Shown: positions 1 to 12,417 of the stretch, piece after piece | Position numbering within the stretch: position 1 is the stretch's first letter | Layout: every line of letters begins with the position of its first letter | NCBI GenBank assembly: GCA_949358305.1 | Contig: OX442317.1 | Location: 7,072,186 to 7,136,185, forward strand | DNA length: 64,000 bases | Origin: Strigamia acuminata | Taxonomy: Eukaryota > Arthropoda > Chilopoda > Geophilomorpha > Linotaeniidae | Direction: 5' to 3' | Program-made: the position numbers and the translations under genes | Notes under the pieces: model-generated | Seen by the model: only the letters and a program-made list of their open reading frames with translations | What the model was told of the DNA's origin: nothing | Database searches by the model: none

Positions 1-1257
1 TGCGAGCACATTTTAATTGTTCAAACGGGGCCTAATTCTGCAACTACACACTAAAGCTGAATTTAATGCAGCTAATTTGCCAAAGGATTCACACAACAAG
101 TGCAACTTCAAAGAGCACTGTTCTAATGCAATTTCCCTCCTCAAATTGCAAGGAAAAGTTTGCAGAAATATGTTATTTTCCACCTTTGTTCCACCTCATT
201 CCATCAGAGCTTAAAATGCGAAGCACACACACATCCAAGTCGAGTCCAACTTGACAAAAGATCCAGAGGAAAATAAACCAGTTGAATTTAAAAACCTCCT
301 CATTTTGGTTTCAAACCAATTTCCTGGTAATTAGGCGCATGAAAAGCCCAAGAGTTTTATCAATTCAAGTCAGGCATTAGACTCGAGACATAAAACAAAA
401 TTTATTTTAGCCAAAGTCCAATCTCTTTCCGAGTTTCTGCTCAAGCAAAACATGATAGAGACGTCATTTCATATGTTCATAAAATACAAGTGTTCCATGA
501 CCGAGTCACTATTTTAAGGTACCAAGAAAAGCTCCCTCTGCACATGAATGGGTCAAAACAAGAACATTTTGCAAACGCTTTAATCTAGCAAAAGCATCAG
601 TCTCGACAATGGATATTCCAGGCTCCAAACTTTTCTTTCCCGCCACAAAAAATAAAAAAATTATAATAAGTTTTATTATCTTTTTTTGGTTGCGCAATGT
701 TATGGTCCATTGACATTTTGGATTTGAATTAACGACCATTATCTCCATTAAATAGCGCCTAGCGGAGTATTTAATTGATAAATTTTCTACAAATGACTTA
801 TTGCACATCTGGAATAGCAAATTAGCGGATTTACATTTGAACCGAAAGATTATGGAGGCCCTTTGTTTGTACATTTTGCCACTAGACGGAGCTGGGTGCT
901 GGAAATTATGGAAGCACAGCACATCTCAAAGCGATTTTTGATGTGTTCCGTATTATTATTATTTTCTAATATAGAAATTATTAGTTCCAAGCCACCAGCA
1001 GCAAAAAATTTACTAATAAATAAAAATAATAACAGTAATAAAACTGCTGCATCAATGTAAGTAACATCATTTGAAAATACCAGTAACCAAGATTAAAATT
1101 TAAAAAAAAAATAAGAATAAATAAGAATAATAATCTCAATATAAATCGAAAAAAGGCAAGAAAATGCACAATAAAAAGGGGAAAAATTTACAATACTACT
1201 GATAAAATACAATGGGTTCCACTATCCATCTGGATCTTGCATTGAAACTCCACTCAC
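1..1257. other. AT-rich stretch, no supported gene
   Basis: I find no exon here that I can defend. The stretch is AT-rich, with long A and T runs near 1,080-1,130. It lies 3' of the last visible exon of the minus-strand thrombospondin-type gene, so it is most likely intron of that gene. The minus-strand open frame at 509-922 has no recognisable domain and I leave it out. Confidence 0.4.
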
Positions 1258-4200
1258 CTTAGAATTGCACAATTGATGTCTGATATAAACCCCGACACAC
1301 CTATTGTGCGTCTTGTTTGAAGATAAATGTCGAAGTCTGAGTCGCCGATTCTTGGCGTATAAATTTGTTTTGAACAATTGACTTCTAAAGAAATAAAAAA
1401 AAAAAAAAATTAAAAAAAAAAATATATATTATTAAAAAAAAAAAAATTTTTTTGGACCATAAGTCACACCACAAAAGATTCATCCATAAATTCAACTTCC
1501 TCTTACTTATGAATCAAAGGCCGCGCTCGACACTCTCTGGTCTGCACCGAAACTCCACCTCCGCAGGTTCTGGAACATTCAGACCATGTTGACCAAGTGC
1601 TCCAGGTGCCGATGAATTTGCCTTTTTTCCCCTAGTAAAATAAATAAATAAATAAATAAATTACAAATCTTCAAAAAACCTAATCCCCTTTGATAGAATA
1701 CACAACTTACATAATGCAATACAAAGATAAACGAGAAAAAAACTACAAATTAATCACAGGTTAAAAATAAAAGCAAAAAAAGGTAACCCCAACCTGTTTG
1801 AAACGTCTGAAAGGATGTTATTATGCAAATAATTTTTTTCCCATGCAGATTTCCGAAAAAAGATTGATAAAATTGTAGATAAACTCCTACGAAACACATT
1901 TTAAGACCTCTATTCTAATACTCGGGATACAGCCTTGATCCAAGTGGCCTCTGGTGAGAGATTGACGCGTTATTATACCCTGATGTCTGAGAGATTAGGG
2001 CCAGGTTGATGAGTCACAAGTACAGAAAACAAGTTAAAAATTGATGTCGTAAGAGATTTCTGACTTCAAACTATCCCATTAATACATAGTATTTGCATAG
2101 TATTTTAAAATAAAGGTAGGACGAGTCACTTTAATGGATCAAATTAAATCCACCAAGTACTTATACAATGAAACACTTAATCTATCACTACAGTAACGAC
2201 ATAAACACATACAACATGGCAGCAATCTCAAACTGGAAGTCTGGAACCCACAATTGAGTTGCTCGGTCGTTTCGGTGCTTTGTGATGGCAAAACCACTCA
2301 AACTTGGCCAAATTCTCGCAATTTCCAGCAATTTCCAAATTGACAGTCACGTGTCAAACTATCAATTTCTAAAAATGTGTTATCTCGCGTCATATTTTCG
2401 AGATAAGACACAAATCCACTTGACACAAGTTTCGAATAGGCTACGCCCAAGCAGTTTCAACAACTTTACGGGCAAGTTTCCAACTGCACGAGCAAATGTT
2501 TGCAATCCCTTTTTTCTTTTTTGTTTATCCGCACTACACGTAAAGATGACGTAGTGTTAATAAATCAGCACATCCCATCACAAGAAACAAGAAACAAGAT
2601 GCCAAAAATATTCTCCTTAATATCGTTTAATCTTTTATTTTTATTTTTTTTAATATTCTCCTTAATATCGTTTATTATTATTTTTTTAATATCTTTTTAA
2701 TGTAGCCATTTGCAGATTTAATTACCCTTTATTTGCAGCTTTGTAATGACCTAAAAATATCACGTGCTTGATGTAATTGTGTAATTACAGCACATGAGGG
2801 AACGAAACTCATCTCCACTTATTTATTATTAAGTATTGTTTTCCCCTCTCGCGTTTCTTTAATTAAAATAAGTCAATTTATCTGCAGTAGACAAGAGTTG
2901 ATAATTTAATTTTTCTGACACGAGATTATTTTCCAACTCGGTGCCAGTTCATTTCCTTTATAATCGAGGTAGGGCGTAGGCCTTGAGCACCAATTGCGAT
3001 CGTTTCAATGAGACTAATGACACGTGTTGAATCACAGTTTGTACTCCGATCTAATTGTATATGTTTGTACCTCATTTATATTCTTCAAAAAAATAAATAA
3101 ATATCTTCAAGTTTAGAAATAGAAAGTTTAAATTGATTTCTTTCCTCCCTCAAGGTATGCGAGATAACTTTGCTTTCATACAGATTAAAATAAACTTGTT
3201 TATATGGTAAAATATAAAATAAACCAGACATTTTAATAATCTCGGTAAAGTGGGTCCCGTTACTCCCGTAGGTAAGAAAAGTGGACATTTTAAACTTTGT
3301 TTACCTTTTGCCCCTGGACCTTAGCTGCATTTTACCAAAATAGAAAATATTAACTTCTCTAATAATAAACACAAAACAAATTTCTTTTGTTTTTCTTGTG
3401 AAAAATTGAAATTAATTTTAAAAAACAAAAAAAAAATTCTTCATTTCCTGCCACCAGGCGGCACCAACACTTATCCGCCATCTTTTGCAGACAATAGCTA
3501 AATTGCTTCCCCATGTCATCCCAACGAGAAATTCCTGAAATTTCTACAGATGTTTAACTCCATAGATGTCCAATTGAATAACCATGAATATAAATAGAAT
3601 CAAATTGCTTATGATTTACGACTATACAATAAGCTTACGTATATATATAAATATAATCACACGCTTCAGCCACACTGAAAGCCCCCACTAGACCAGAAAA
3701 TAAACATCAACTAATCTGACAATGTCAGTTACACCTTAATCACTCGCTTATTTACTGTTTATTCCATCCACCCAAAATAAGCCTCAACTTGATTTCATCA
3801 CAGCTATAACTATCTTAACAAGTACCTAAGTTCAAATTCCAACATCAAAAAAAAAAATTATAAACAAAATAGTTAATCCTAAAAATAAAAACATGATATA
3901 TAATCCCGTTACAAATTATCGAAAACCACTCGCTGCCTCCAGCTCATAACATCCTTGGCCTATGTCAAAGGTCCCTTTATCCGTTCACCTGGATGACTCA
4001 TCCTCCAGAAAAGTTATTCATTTTTTTTCCTTAATTCGTGCCCTCCCACACAACAAATCTGGCACTTGTGATATTTATGTAGTGCTTATTTTAATTAACC
4101 CCTAATCCCCCCCTTATTGACTCTGAATTTTACAAGAGCTGCAGTTCACGTGATGTACTAACTAGAGTGCAGTTAGTGAGGAATTATTAAGGCCATTATT

Positions 4201-7200
4201 TCTCCCCTCGCCATTCATTGCTATACGAAACGGAGTTAGACCACATATGGGACAGCTATTTTATGGCTATGGCTTTATGAGTTAGACTCAACATTGAATT
4301 GATCAAGTGTGCACACCTTTTTTTTTTTTTACTTTTATTATTACTGATATTTACCTTTGTGCTATCCTTTTTTTCTCTCTTTATATTTATTCTGTATGAA
4401 AGGTGCGTGGAGTTTCAAGTGTGTTAAAGTTGATGTCAGTTTGTTTTAGTGTTTACTTCCTGTTAGTTTTACGGTGAAGTGAATTTTTCGACGTTTATCC
4501 ACTTATGTTGAAGTGCATCGGACTAATCAATAATCAAGTTTGGAGATCAATAGGTGGCAAACTTTGAAAACTAAATAATTCTTAAATAAATCAACAAATG
4601 TGAGGAAAATAAAATAATAAATTTTTTTTAAAGTTGAAATCCTATTCAAATTTCCACATTTTTCGACGTTCAATAGCTCCATGTAGGATTTATACAGTCA
4701 CGTGCACCGAATGTTGATGTTAGGGATGTGGAAAAGATGGATGGGAAATCCTGATTTACCCGAGTTTCTGACCACCAGATGGCACCATGTATTATTTCCT
4801 CGTAATAATTTTAATTCCGATTTCTTTTCGTAGAAAATATAATTACACATCTCAGTTCTTGCAAAATATAAACAAAACCTCGTTTTTGTTGAATTTCCAC
4901 CAAAATAATAGCGAAAAATTAAAAAATATATAATTTTTTTGTCAAAAAATAAATATAGTTTCTTTTCATCATTTGCACGTCACGGAGATTTTATTCACGA
5001 TGTGATTCATCTTGGAATCCACAATATATCTATTCCACAAAGCCCTATCTCTTGTAGCATGTGCAAATCTAATTTATCAACAACCAAAAGACTTTCTCAA
5101 ATCGGAGTGTACGCCTATACCGTGTTAAGACCCGGATCGAATGGATTAAAACCAAGAACACGGAACATTGAACATGCTGACATCACTTTTCCATTATGCA
5201 TCCAGTCCATGTTTCGCGAATAATTGGAGAAAAAGAAATAAAATACAACGTAAGGAAACATTTTCCAAACTATTTTATTTGACATCAAAAATTTATATTC
5301 GGGATCCATCATCTTTAGATTTTTAAAATCAACAAATATTCACAAAGCTACCTCTCATAAATTCTAATTATACTAGTACTAGTGTGTACACTACAGATAT
5401 CGAATTTTTATCACACTCAATCCACATACGGTAGTGAAAAAAAAAGATTGCCAGCGATTTTCTTCACCTCACTACTATCTAGACAGCCCGGCTAAAGCCC
5501 TCTTCCTTCTTGCTCACTCGAATACACAAACAATTTTGTCATGCGTAGGGAGATAGGCCTTAAACTTCCTCGCCAGCAAACCTCCAAAAACCAGAAGTGG
5601 ATAAAGTGGGAATAGTGTCTGCATTTTTACTCCAATTTCCATTCCAAAAAAAAAAAAAAAAAAAATTTCCTGTCTTTTTTATTTTTCTATATAATAATAT
5701 AAAGGTTCTGGAACGACAAAAATGTTTTGCAAACCTACCGGTTTTCATAATTCTTCAATGACTTGACAATAAAATCCATTTAATATTACTTGAGTGCTAA
5801 AACCATTATTTATGAGACGAAAAATAGCTGTGAAAATCACTTTCAACTACATAAATCACACTGCTCAAACTTTAAATTTCTAAAAATAAAAAAATAAATA
5901 AAAAATTGCTAAAACTCCTCAACCAACACATATAAAACAGAAAATTGTTGTTTTAGAAATGAAATACAGAAGTGATGTAACAATTAAAAGTATTTTTCTA
6001 ATAAGTGTGTGCTTTGCTTTTCAATCGTCAGTTCAGCAGGCAGCATGTTGACAGTGTCATGTTTATCCAATGCTTATGTGCAAAAGCAGTTGAAAGTTTT
6101 GCAGCTGCCTGGCTCAATCTCCGGAGTAAATCTTTGTAGCCTAATAAAAGAACATCTTTTGAGCATGCTCATAAGCACCTCACTGTCTTTTACTTGCCAT
6201 TTTTTCCATCAATGATTCTTTCTTGAGAAAGATAAATTGCCTATGAAACAACCTGAATGAAAATTACTTCTTTAATCAACCAAAATCTGTCATTTAGAGT
6301 TAATAAACTCCAAACTTTTAATTTCAAACTCAAAGGATTAAGGGGGTTGTTAAATCTGACAGAAAACTCTTAAATAAACTCCAACGAACATTAATTCCGA
6401 GAAAAAAAATTGATAAATGTCCACAATTTTTTAAAACTCAAAAAATAAAATAAAAATAAAAAGTAATACGAGGTGGTGAGAAAAAAAATTGTTGTTTTCT
6501 CCATCAGTCATATCGTTTTGAATTTCTGTGTTCATTTAAAGAAAAGTAAAAAAAAAAAGGAGGGCTTTTCTTGAGAATATAAGATTTCTTGTAGCGGTTG
6601 GATTTCTCACTACTTTTCAACACAAGTGATGCCTTGCCTAAGTGAACATGACATTTGGTGTATTTAGTAGAAAGATTGAATTCAGCTGCTTAAACTGTTT
6701 CACAACTTGTATTTCCACTGACAAATTGCCTCTAGTGTTTCTAGTTCCACTTCATTACATTACCCATTAGAATTCAGCTAATTCGTCCATGTTGGAGCAC
6801 TATTAGCTTCTTTATTTGCTGTCATGCTAAAGCCTAGTACTCATACGTTTTCAGAGTCTAAATATTTTTACAGTCTTAATTTTTCAACAGCACCATTTCA
6901 AGCGGAATGTTTTATCTTCTTATTATTCAGAGTCTGATAAATTTGTGGTACTCATGAAATTGTCACCAGAAAGTTTCCGTACTCTTAAACTGTGTGAGTC
7001 ATTGTTGCTTGTTTTGCAAATGGCTGGCAATGGCAATGAAGCTTTGTCCGACTTTTCCGACTTAAATAATTTTAAAATCAGTTTTGGTCTTTTTGCAATT
7101 AAAAAAGCATTTATTTTGTCTGAAATGCAGGCAAAAATATAATTCTACTAACCTTCAACAAACAACGTGTTCAATAGTTGGGTGTCTTTGTTCGCAACCG

Positions 7201-10200
7201 GCTGTGACCAGTTGCAAATTTTAGATCAAAAACAAGGGAATTCTGGGTAAACAAAATTTATTCAGAGTCTAAACAATATTTTTATGAGTACCACCCTTGG
7301 CAGGAAACTTAAGACTTTGATTCCTGTTACCATTCCAAGGACGGAATGGTGTTATGAGTACTAGGCTTTACTCTCTACATTTTTCCAATAAATAACATCA
7401 ATGGCGCATTAATATTCCAACTTCTTTCCAACTTACGTATTAACTAATCACATTACATCCACACTTTTGTGTCATTTACTCTTATTACTCTCCTGCTAAT
7501 CAATACAAATGAAAACCAGGATTAATCATCCGCACATTAAAAGTCTAATTCAATTTGTCACTTTTATTGCTTCCTAATTTGAGGAAGTGTTAAATGGCAA
7601 TTTAACTTTTGCACTGAGTTTCAGCCTTAAACTTATTAGAAATAAATCAGCTAATAAGTTTGCTTCGGTTTAGTTGAAGTTTAGTTAACCCTTTGCCAAC
7701 CTTTCCACTTGATCCGGCTCTTGGCAGGTGCCCACTGACGTCAATTTATGCGAATGTTTTGAATAGTGCTTTAACACCATAATTACATCATTCTGTTAAC
7801 ATTCATTTAGTAGAATTTCAATGATGTGAGAAAGTGACTATAAACTTTACAAAAGTTTTTTTTTAAAAAAAGGTACATCAACAAACTTTTAAATAACCTT
7901 CAAAGAATACGAGCGTTGAATGAGGTTTGTAGTGCGAGGATAATTCAAAAATATCTCCCATCTGGTTTGGCCATCAAGCCCACAATTCCCTCGTCTCCAT
8001 TTATATATAGACGCTGATCGCGGACCTCTGGTCAAAACCGTCTAACTCGACCACATGTATACATAAATACACAACTTTCTTTCTTCGCACGGAAAATGTG
8101 ATAGCAAATGATCGTAATACGTGTTGTTTATGTTGGTGCAACATCAAAAAGAAAATTAAAAAAAGTTAAGTTTCAATTCTAGGTTTAGTTTTAGTAGATA
8201 TGAACACTGGTTTACGAGGCCCGATTCCGCCACTAGGGCTAAACGCAGATGCCAAAAGGGGAGGCTTTCATCTGGTGGGAATTTTGCCTATCAGGAGAAC
8301 TTTGTCCCGTCAAAAGTTCTTTAATACGCAATGTGCAAATCGGCACATGGACCCATCGCTTTACTTAGCCGCCGAAAGAAAGCCGTGCTTTTAAAACGCA
8401 ATATCCGACAAAAAAATTAAGTTTCCCGCATCAAACTCGGTACGATTTTATTTATTTTGTCACATTCTCCATTGTTTGTCGCCACAAATGCACTTTATTC
8501 CTCCGGTTTTTATTGTTTCCGCTTGACAGAAACCACCAGATTTGATTGATAACGATCTCTCGTGATACCGGAAGTCACGAATGAGACGAAAAATAAAATA
8601 AACAGCGCTCAAACAAATGTTTACAGACATAATCCGGTTGTTGAGTAAGAGTTGGGTCAAGTTTCCAACGTCCAAAAAAAGGATTAACAGCGATTTACAA
8701 GATGCTGAAAGAGAATAAGAACCCGTCTGTGCGAACAACACGTACAGCTTTGAATAATATCGCGTAAATTAAGGTAATTTAGGTGATTTACAGTTTGATA
8801 GCAATTGCGCTATTAATAACACCATCCGAGACACGACCAGCCCTTGTTATGCCCACTATTGAACCTGAGTAGCAGTTTAGATACCGGAAACGGCCAATGT
8901 AGACGCGATTTATGGCTTGTGTGTGTCTGCGAAGGTGACGATGGTGTAAATTGAGTTAACAAGTTTGAAACGTTACATTCAAACGTGTTGAAAAGGAGCA
9001 ATGAGCTCCGTCTCGATTGGCCATTCTCGTTTATGCAGTTCAAACCCACTTTAGGCTTATTACCGAGGATATTGTGTATAATGAATCAAAATTCAGTCGG
9101 AGCTGCGCACAAGTCGACTTCTTCCTGTCATCACGGCTGTAATTTACGAGTTGCATTTGACAGGCTCCATTCGAATTTAAATCTAGATTCACAAGAGAGT
9201 GAGCGAGGAAGACGGAAATCAATAAATCTGACTTGGCTTAAACCAGACTATCATTGTGCAGGTTTGCTGTAATTTGTAATATGGCGGAAAGCTGTTTGTC
9301 ATGCAATAAAGCGAAATGTCATTAAAGAACAAAGTCGTTTTGGAGAGCAAAAAAATTTGTCTGATATTAATAAAGAAATGTGCTCATCCTTCTTCTTTTA
9401 TTCCGCAAATAATAAAAACAATCTGTATATGACGAAAACGCCGGATCTATTTATATTTTAAAAAAGCCATGTCAACAAACTTTATTTTCTTTTCATAAAA
9501 GATTAGATTCAAGCAATGGGAAATGTGCATTGCTTCTGACGCTTCCAAGGATCAAATATACGTCTAGTTTAAATTGCTAAAATGCTAATGGCAGAAGGTA
9601 TTCACGTATAAGCAGTTCATATATATTGAAATATTCTAAACTAATCATATCAGTTCTAGAAAAAGTGCCCACAAGAACTCAATGTCCCCAGTTTGCTCAC
9701 GAAAACACGAAAACACACAACTGAGTAATGTAACTAAGTTAGTATTTTATTTGAAATTTATTGTATGTATTAGAGAGTTTGCGGGATGCATTTTTCCCTT
9801 ACAGTTAAAGACTATACGGTATAAAAATATTGTAAGGGAAAAATGATAAATTAAGTTTTTGCGGGCTGTACTTTTCCCTTATCACTACACTATTTCGGCC
9901 AACTACTGACAGTTAGTAATTTTGGGCCTAAAAATTCAATTTGGGGACGTAAATGTGCAAATTTCTGCATAAAATTCCATCATTATGCCTATAAAGTATG
10001 GCTTTGGGCCTAAAATTCAATTTTGGGCCTCACTTATCATTCAATCTACGTACCTTTGACTGTTGTGTTTGATCGGGACAACAAAATAATCGCCATTTGC
10101 AATGGGCGAAGCTAACAATTTAGTGTTCTCAATTCTGATTGGCTGCGCTATATTTTAATTTAGTGTTGAAAACGATACACTAAAGATTTTCCCCTTACGA

Positions 10201-12417
10201 TATGGCACAAAATAAGGGAAAAATGCATCCCGCAAACTCTCTAATGTTTGTCTATTAAACTTACCGTATTTTACCGAGTAAGAGCCACGGCTCTTATTCA
10301 AAACTGGCACTTTCAGCCGCGGCTATTAATCAAGGGCAGCTCTTATATCAAATCGCCTCTCTCGGTCGCGGCTCTTATTCGATGGCGACTCTTAATCGGT
10401 AAAATACGGTATGGTAATGTTTTAAGAAACTCTTATTTTTGGTCATTTTGGGGAGTTTCCCGTGATACACCGCACGGACAACAAAACTTTCAAACATCTC
10501 TGGATGCATTAGAAGACAATTAACCATTGTGGATATTTTATTCAGATACTATTTAATACATTTCTTTACCAGTTGCCACCTATTACACTCCACACATCAA
10601 AGACATCTTAAGTGATCACAAAATGTGTTCAATAAAAAGATACGGAGTACTTTATCAAAATTAGAATGCACTTCAAACTTCTCACAGATTAAAAGCACCT
10701 AATGTTTTTATTAGCTAAAATAATGTTTCTTCTATGGCAATTCTGTACAGTTTTACAAGCAACAAGTTATATACTTCTTTCTCAAATGATCTCATCATTT
10801 CTTTCCGCTTTTGTGCCAACTTGGCAAGAATGTAACCTACAACTTCATCCCAATTTCACCCACAATTTCACATTCACCCACCATAAAAACACACCCCACA
10901 TGCCGTGGTGATATGGGAGTGGAAATGTATTGGGCAAAAAATTGCAGATCTAATTAAGATGACTACGAGACCATTTTTTTGTGCAAATGGTGGTGCCCTT
11001 TCACACACGCCTAACTTGTAGGCCTATGCCGACATAAACCAGAGGTTTTTTCTAACGATTTATGACTGTGCCAAGTGAATGAAGAAACATGGACAGAGTT
11101 AAGAAGGACAGATAGGGCTTCATGCTACAAAGCAAATCTTAACAAGCTTTTATCTTGCTGTAATAAATGAGTGAGATACATGTCAGTTGGGGCTAATTGC
11201 TAATCTTACCTTTAAATCTGTCCACTTGTTGTTGACTTGTTGACCACAGCATGCAGCTACAATTATGACTAATGCAAAAAGTATGGAAAACCTTAGAGAG
11301 AGAGAGAAAAAAAAGATAATAAGTCATTAAAAATTGTTGTTTTATAGTCCAATTAAAAATAAGTTATATCGGAATGATGTTGTTAAGTGTTGAATTCCAT
11401 CTGGGAGTATTGTGGTTGTAGTAAAGAAGTGCAAATGATGCCATTCGAGTGGAAGATGGAATAAATTAAATTCGTGTTTTATTTTCAAGTGTTATGGGTA
11501 TGGTTTGAATTATTACACACCCACGTAGTGGGGGGGATGGAAAATAGAGATTTTTTGTCTTCATTTTTTCATTTTTTTAAAAAAAAAATTTTTTTTACGA
11601 GTTATTTTGGTTTCACTGCAAATTTAAAAGTCGTAGTAAATTCTGAAGGTGTTGTTGTTTATTTGTAGACAAGAGACGTGTTTAAATTATATGAAGGTGT
11701 CTTAGAAAAATTTTTCTGAAAAATAATAATTTTTAATTTTTTTGCATGTGTGTAATCAAAAATGATATTTTACGCGGTGTAATTACGAATTAACTTCATT
11801 AATTGGTTGAGACAAGTTACGACATTCTATGTTTCAGTTATCATCCAAAAATAGGCGTGGAGAAGAGTGGCATAATTTCATATTCCAAAAAAAAAATATA
11901 TTTAAAAATATTTAAAAAAAAAAAAAAAAAAAAACATGCAGAAACAAAAAATCCTGCATTAAAAAAAATAGAAAAAACAAATACAGACCAGATACTTAGA
12001 TAAACTTCACATTACTATGTGAGTCATCAAAAAATAATATCCGAAACAAAAAACCAAAAACTTAAAAAAAAAAACACGCCTGAGAAACCCCAAAAAATGT
12101 GCACAAAAACCATTATTCATCTTTGGATCCAGAACGCCAACCTCCAGCTGGAATTCATATACAAAATCCAGAAAAAGAAAAAGGAAATCGAAGCCAAAAA
12201 AAAAATCGTCTACTAATTGCCCTTGAGACATAAAAATTCATGCAAATGACACACTTGTTATTTGACGCAAAAACCCCTTTTGTAACAACATCGAAATAAA
12301 AACAAACACAAACGCGTGTGTTGCTCTAACAAGGTTGGGCGTGTGTGTGTGTCGAGCACACTCGATAAGGTAAAGCAGAGTGCACACTCACCTGTGCCTT
12401 TCCAAGAGTAACTGCAT
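1258..12417 (-). CDS. Secreted thrombospondin type-1 repeat protein, THSD4/ADAMTSL-like (5' part; 3' end beyond window)
   Basis: Four exons join in phase: 12392-12417, 11210-11291, 1507-1631 and 1258-1384. The first two encode a start methionine, a short basic stretch and a hydrophobic core ([13 protein letters not shown]) followed by CCGQQ, a typical signal peptide. The third and fourth encode one TSP1 repeat: [10 protein letters not shown], then CSRTCGGG, and a closing [14 protein letters not shown]. In the family, Trp and Cys of this layout make the layered TSP1 fold and carry C-mannosyl and O-fucosyl sites. A TSP1 directly after the signal peptide is the arrangement of THSD4 and ADAMTS-like matrix proteins, which act in fibrillin matrix; that functional call is inference. 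Every junction is GT-AG, with donors such as GTGAGT and GTAAG. The gene continues left of the window. Intron 2 is about 9.6 kb, far larger than introns of neighbouring genes, and contains three MITEs. Confidence 0.8.
6828..7370. mobile_element. MITE with 18-bp perfect terminal inverted repeats
   Basis: An 18-base terminal repeat reading TAAAGCCTAGTACTCATA at 6828-6845 returns as its exact reverse complement at 7353-7370. The 543-bp interior has no coding capacity, but repeats the words CAGAGTCTAAA and ATATTTTTA near both ends. It lies in intron 2 of the thrombospondin-type gene. Superfamily is not assigned; a TA or TTA target duplication is possible because the repeat ends in TAA. Confidence 0.7.
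9771..10243. mobile_element. MITE with 31-bp perfect terminal inverted repeats
   Basis: The 31 bases at 9771-9801 are the exact reverse complement of 10213-10243; the core is GAGAGTTTGCGGGATGCA followed by a T run and CCCTTA. If the outer TA is a target duplication, the element starts GAGAG, as expected for a Tc1/mariner-type MITE. The interior repeats a degraded copy of the same terminal word near 9858 and a word TTGGGCCTAAAATTCAATTT near 9925-10025. No ORF. Confidence 0.75.
10262..10411. mobile_element. Short palindromic MITE, CCGTATTTTACCG family (copy 1)
   Basis: Ends CCGTATTTTACCGA and TCGGTAAAATACGG are inverted and flanked by TA on each side. The interior repeats AAGAGCC/GGCTCTTAT words, so the whole 150 bp can fold back. 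Two longer relatives lie at 56904-57177 and 62691-62939; this copy looks like a deletion derivative missing their middle. It begins only 19 bp after the end of the 9771-10243 MITE. Confidence 0.75.

Noticed and set aside
8200-8394. Plus-strand 64-codon frame starting [11 protein letters not shown]
   Set aside because: It lies in the large intron of the minus-strand gene, with no domain, splice signals or codon support.
11803-12231. Lys/Asn-rich frames on both strands around A-runs
   Set aside because: Products of A/T homopolymers; composition explains the open frames.
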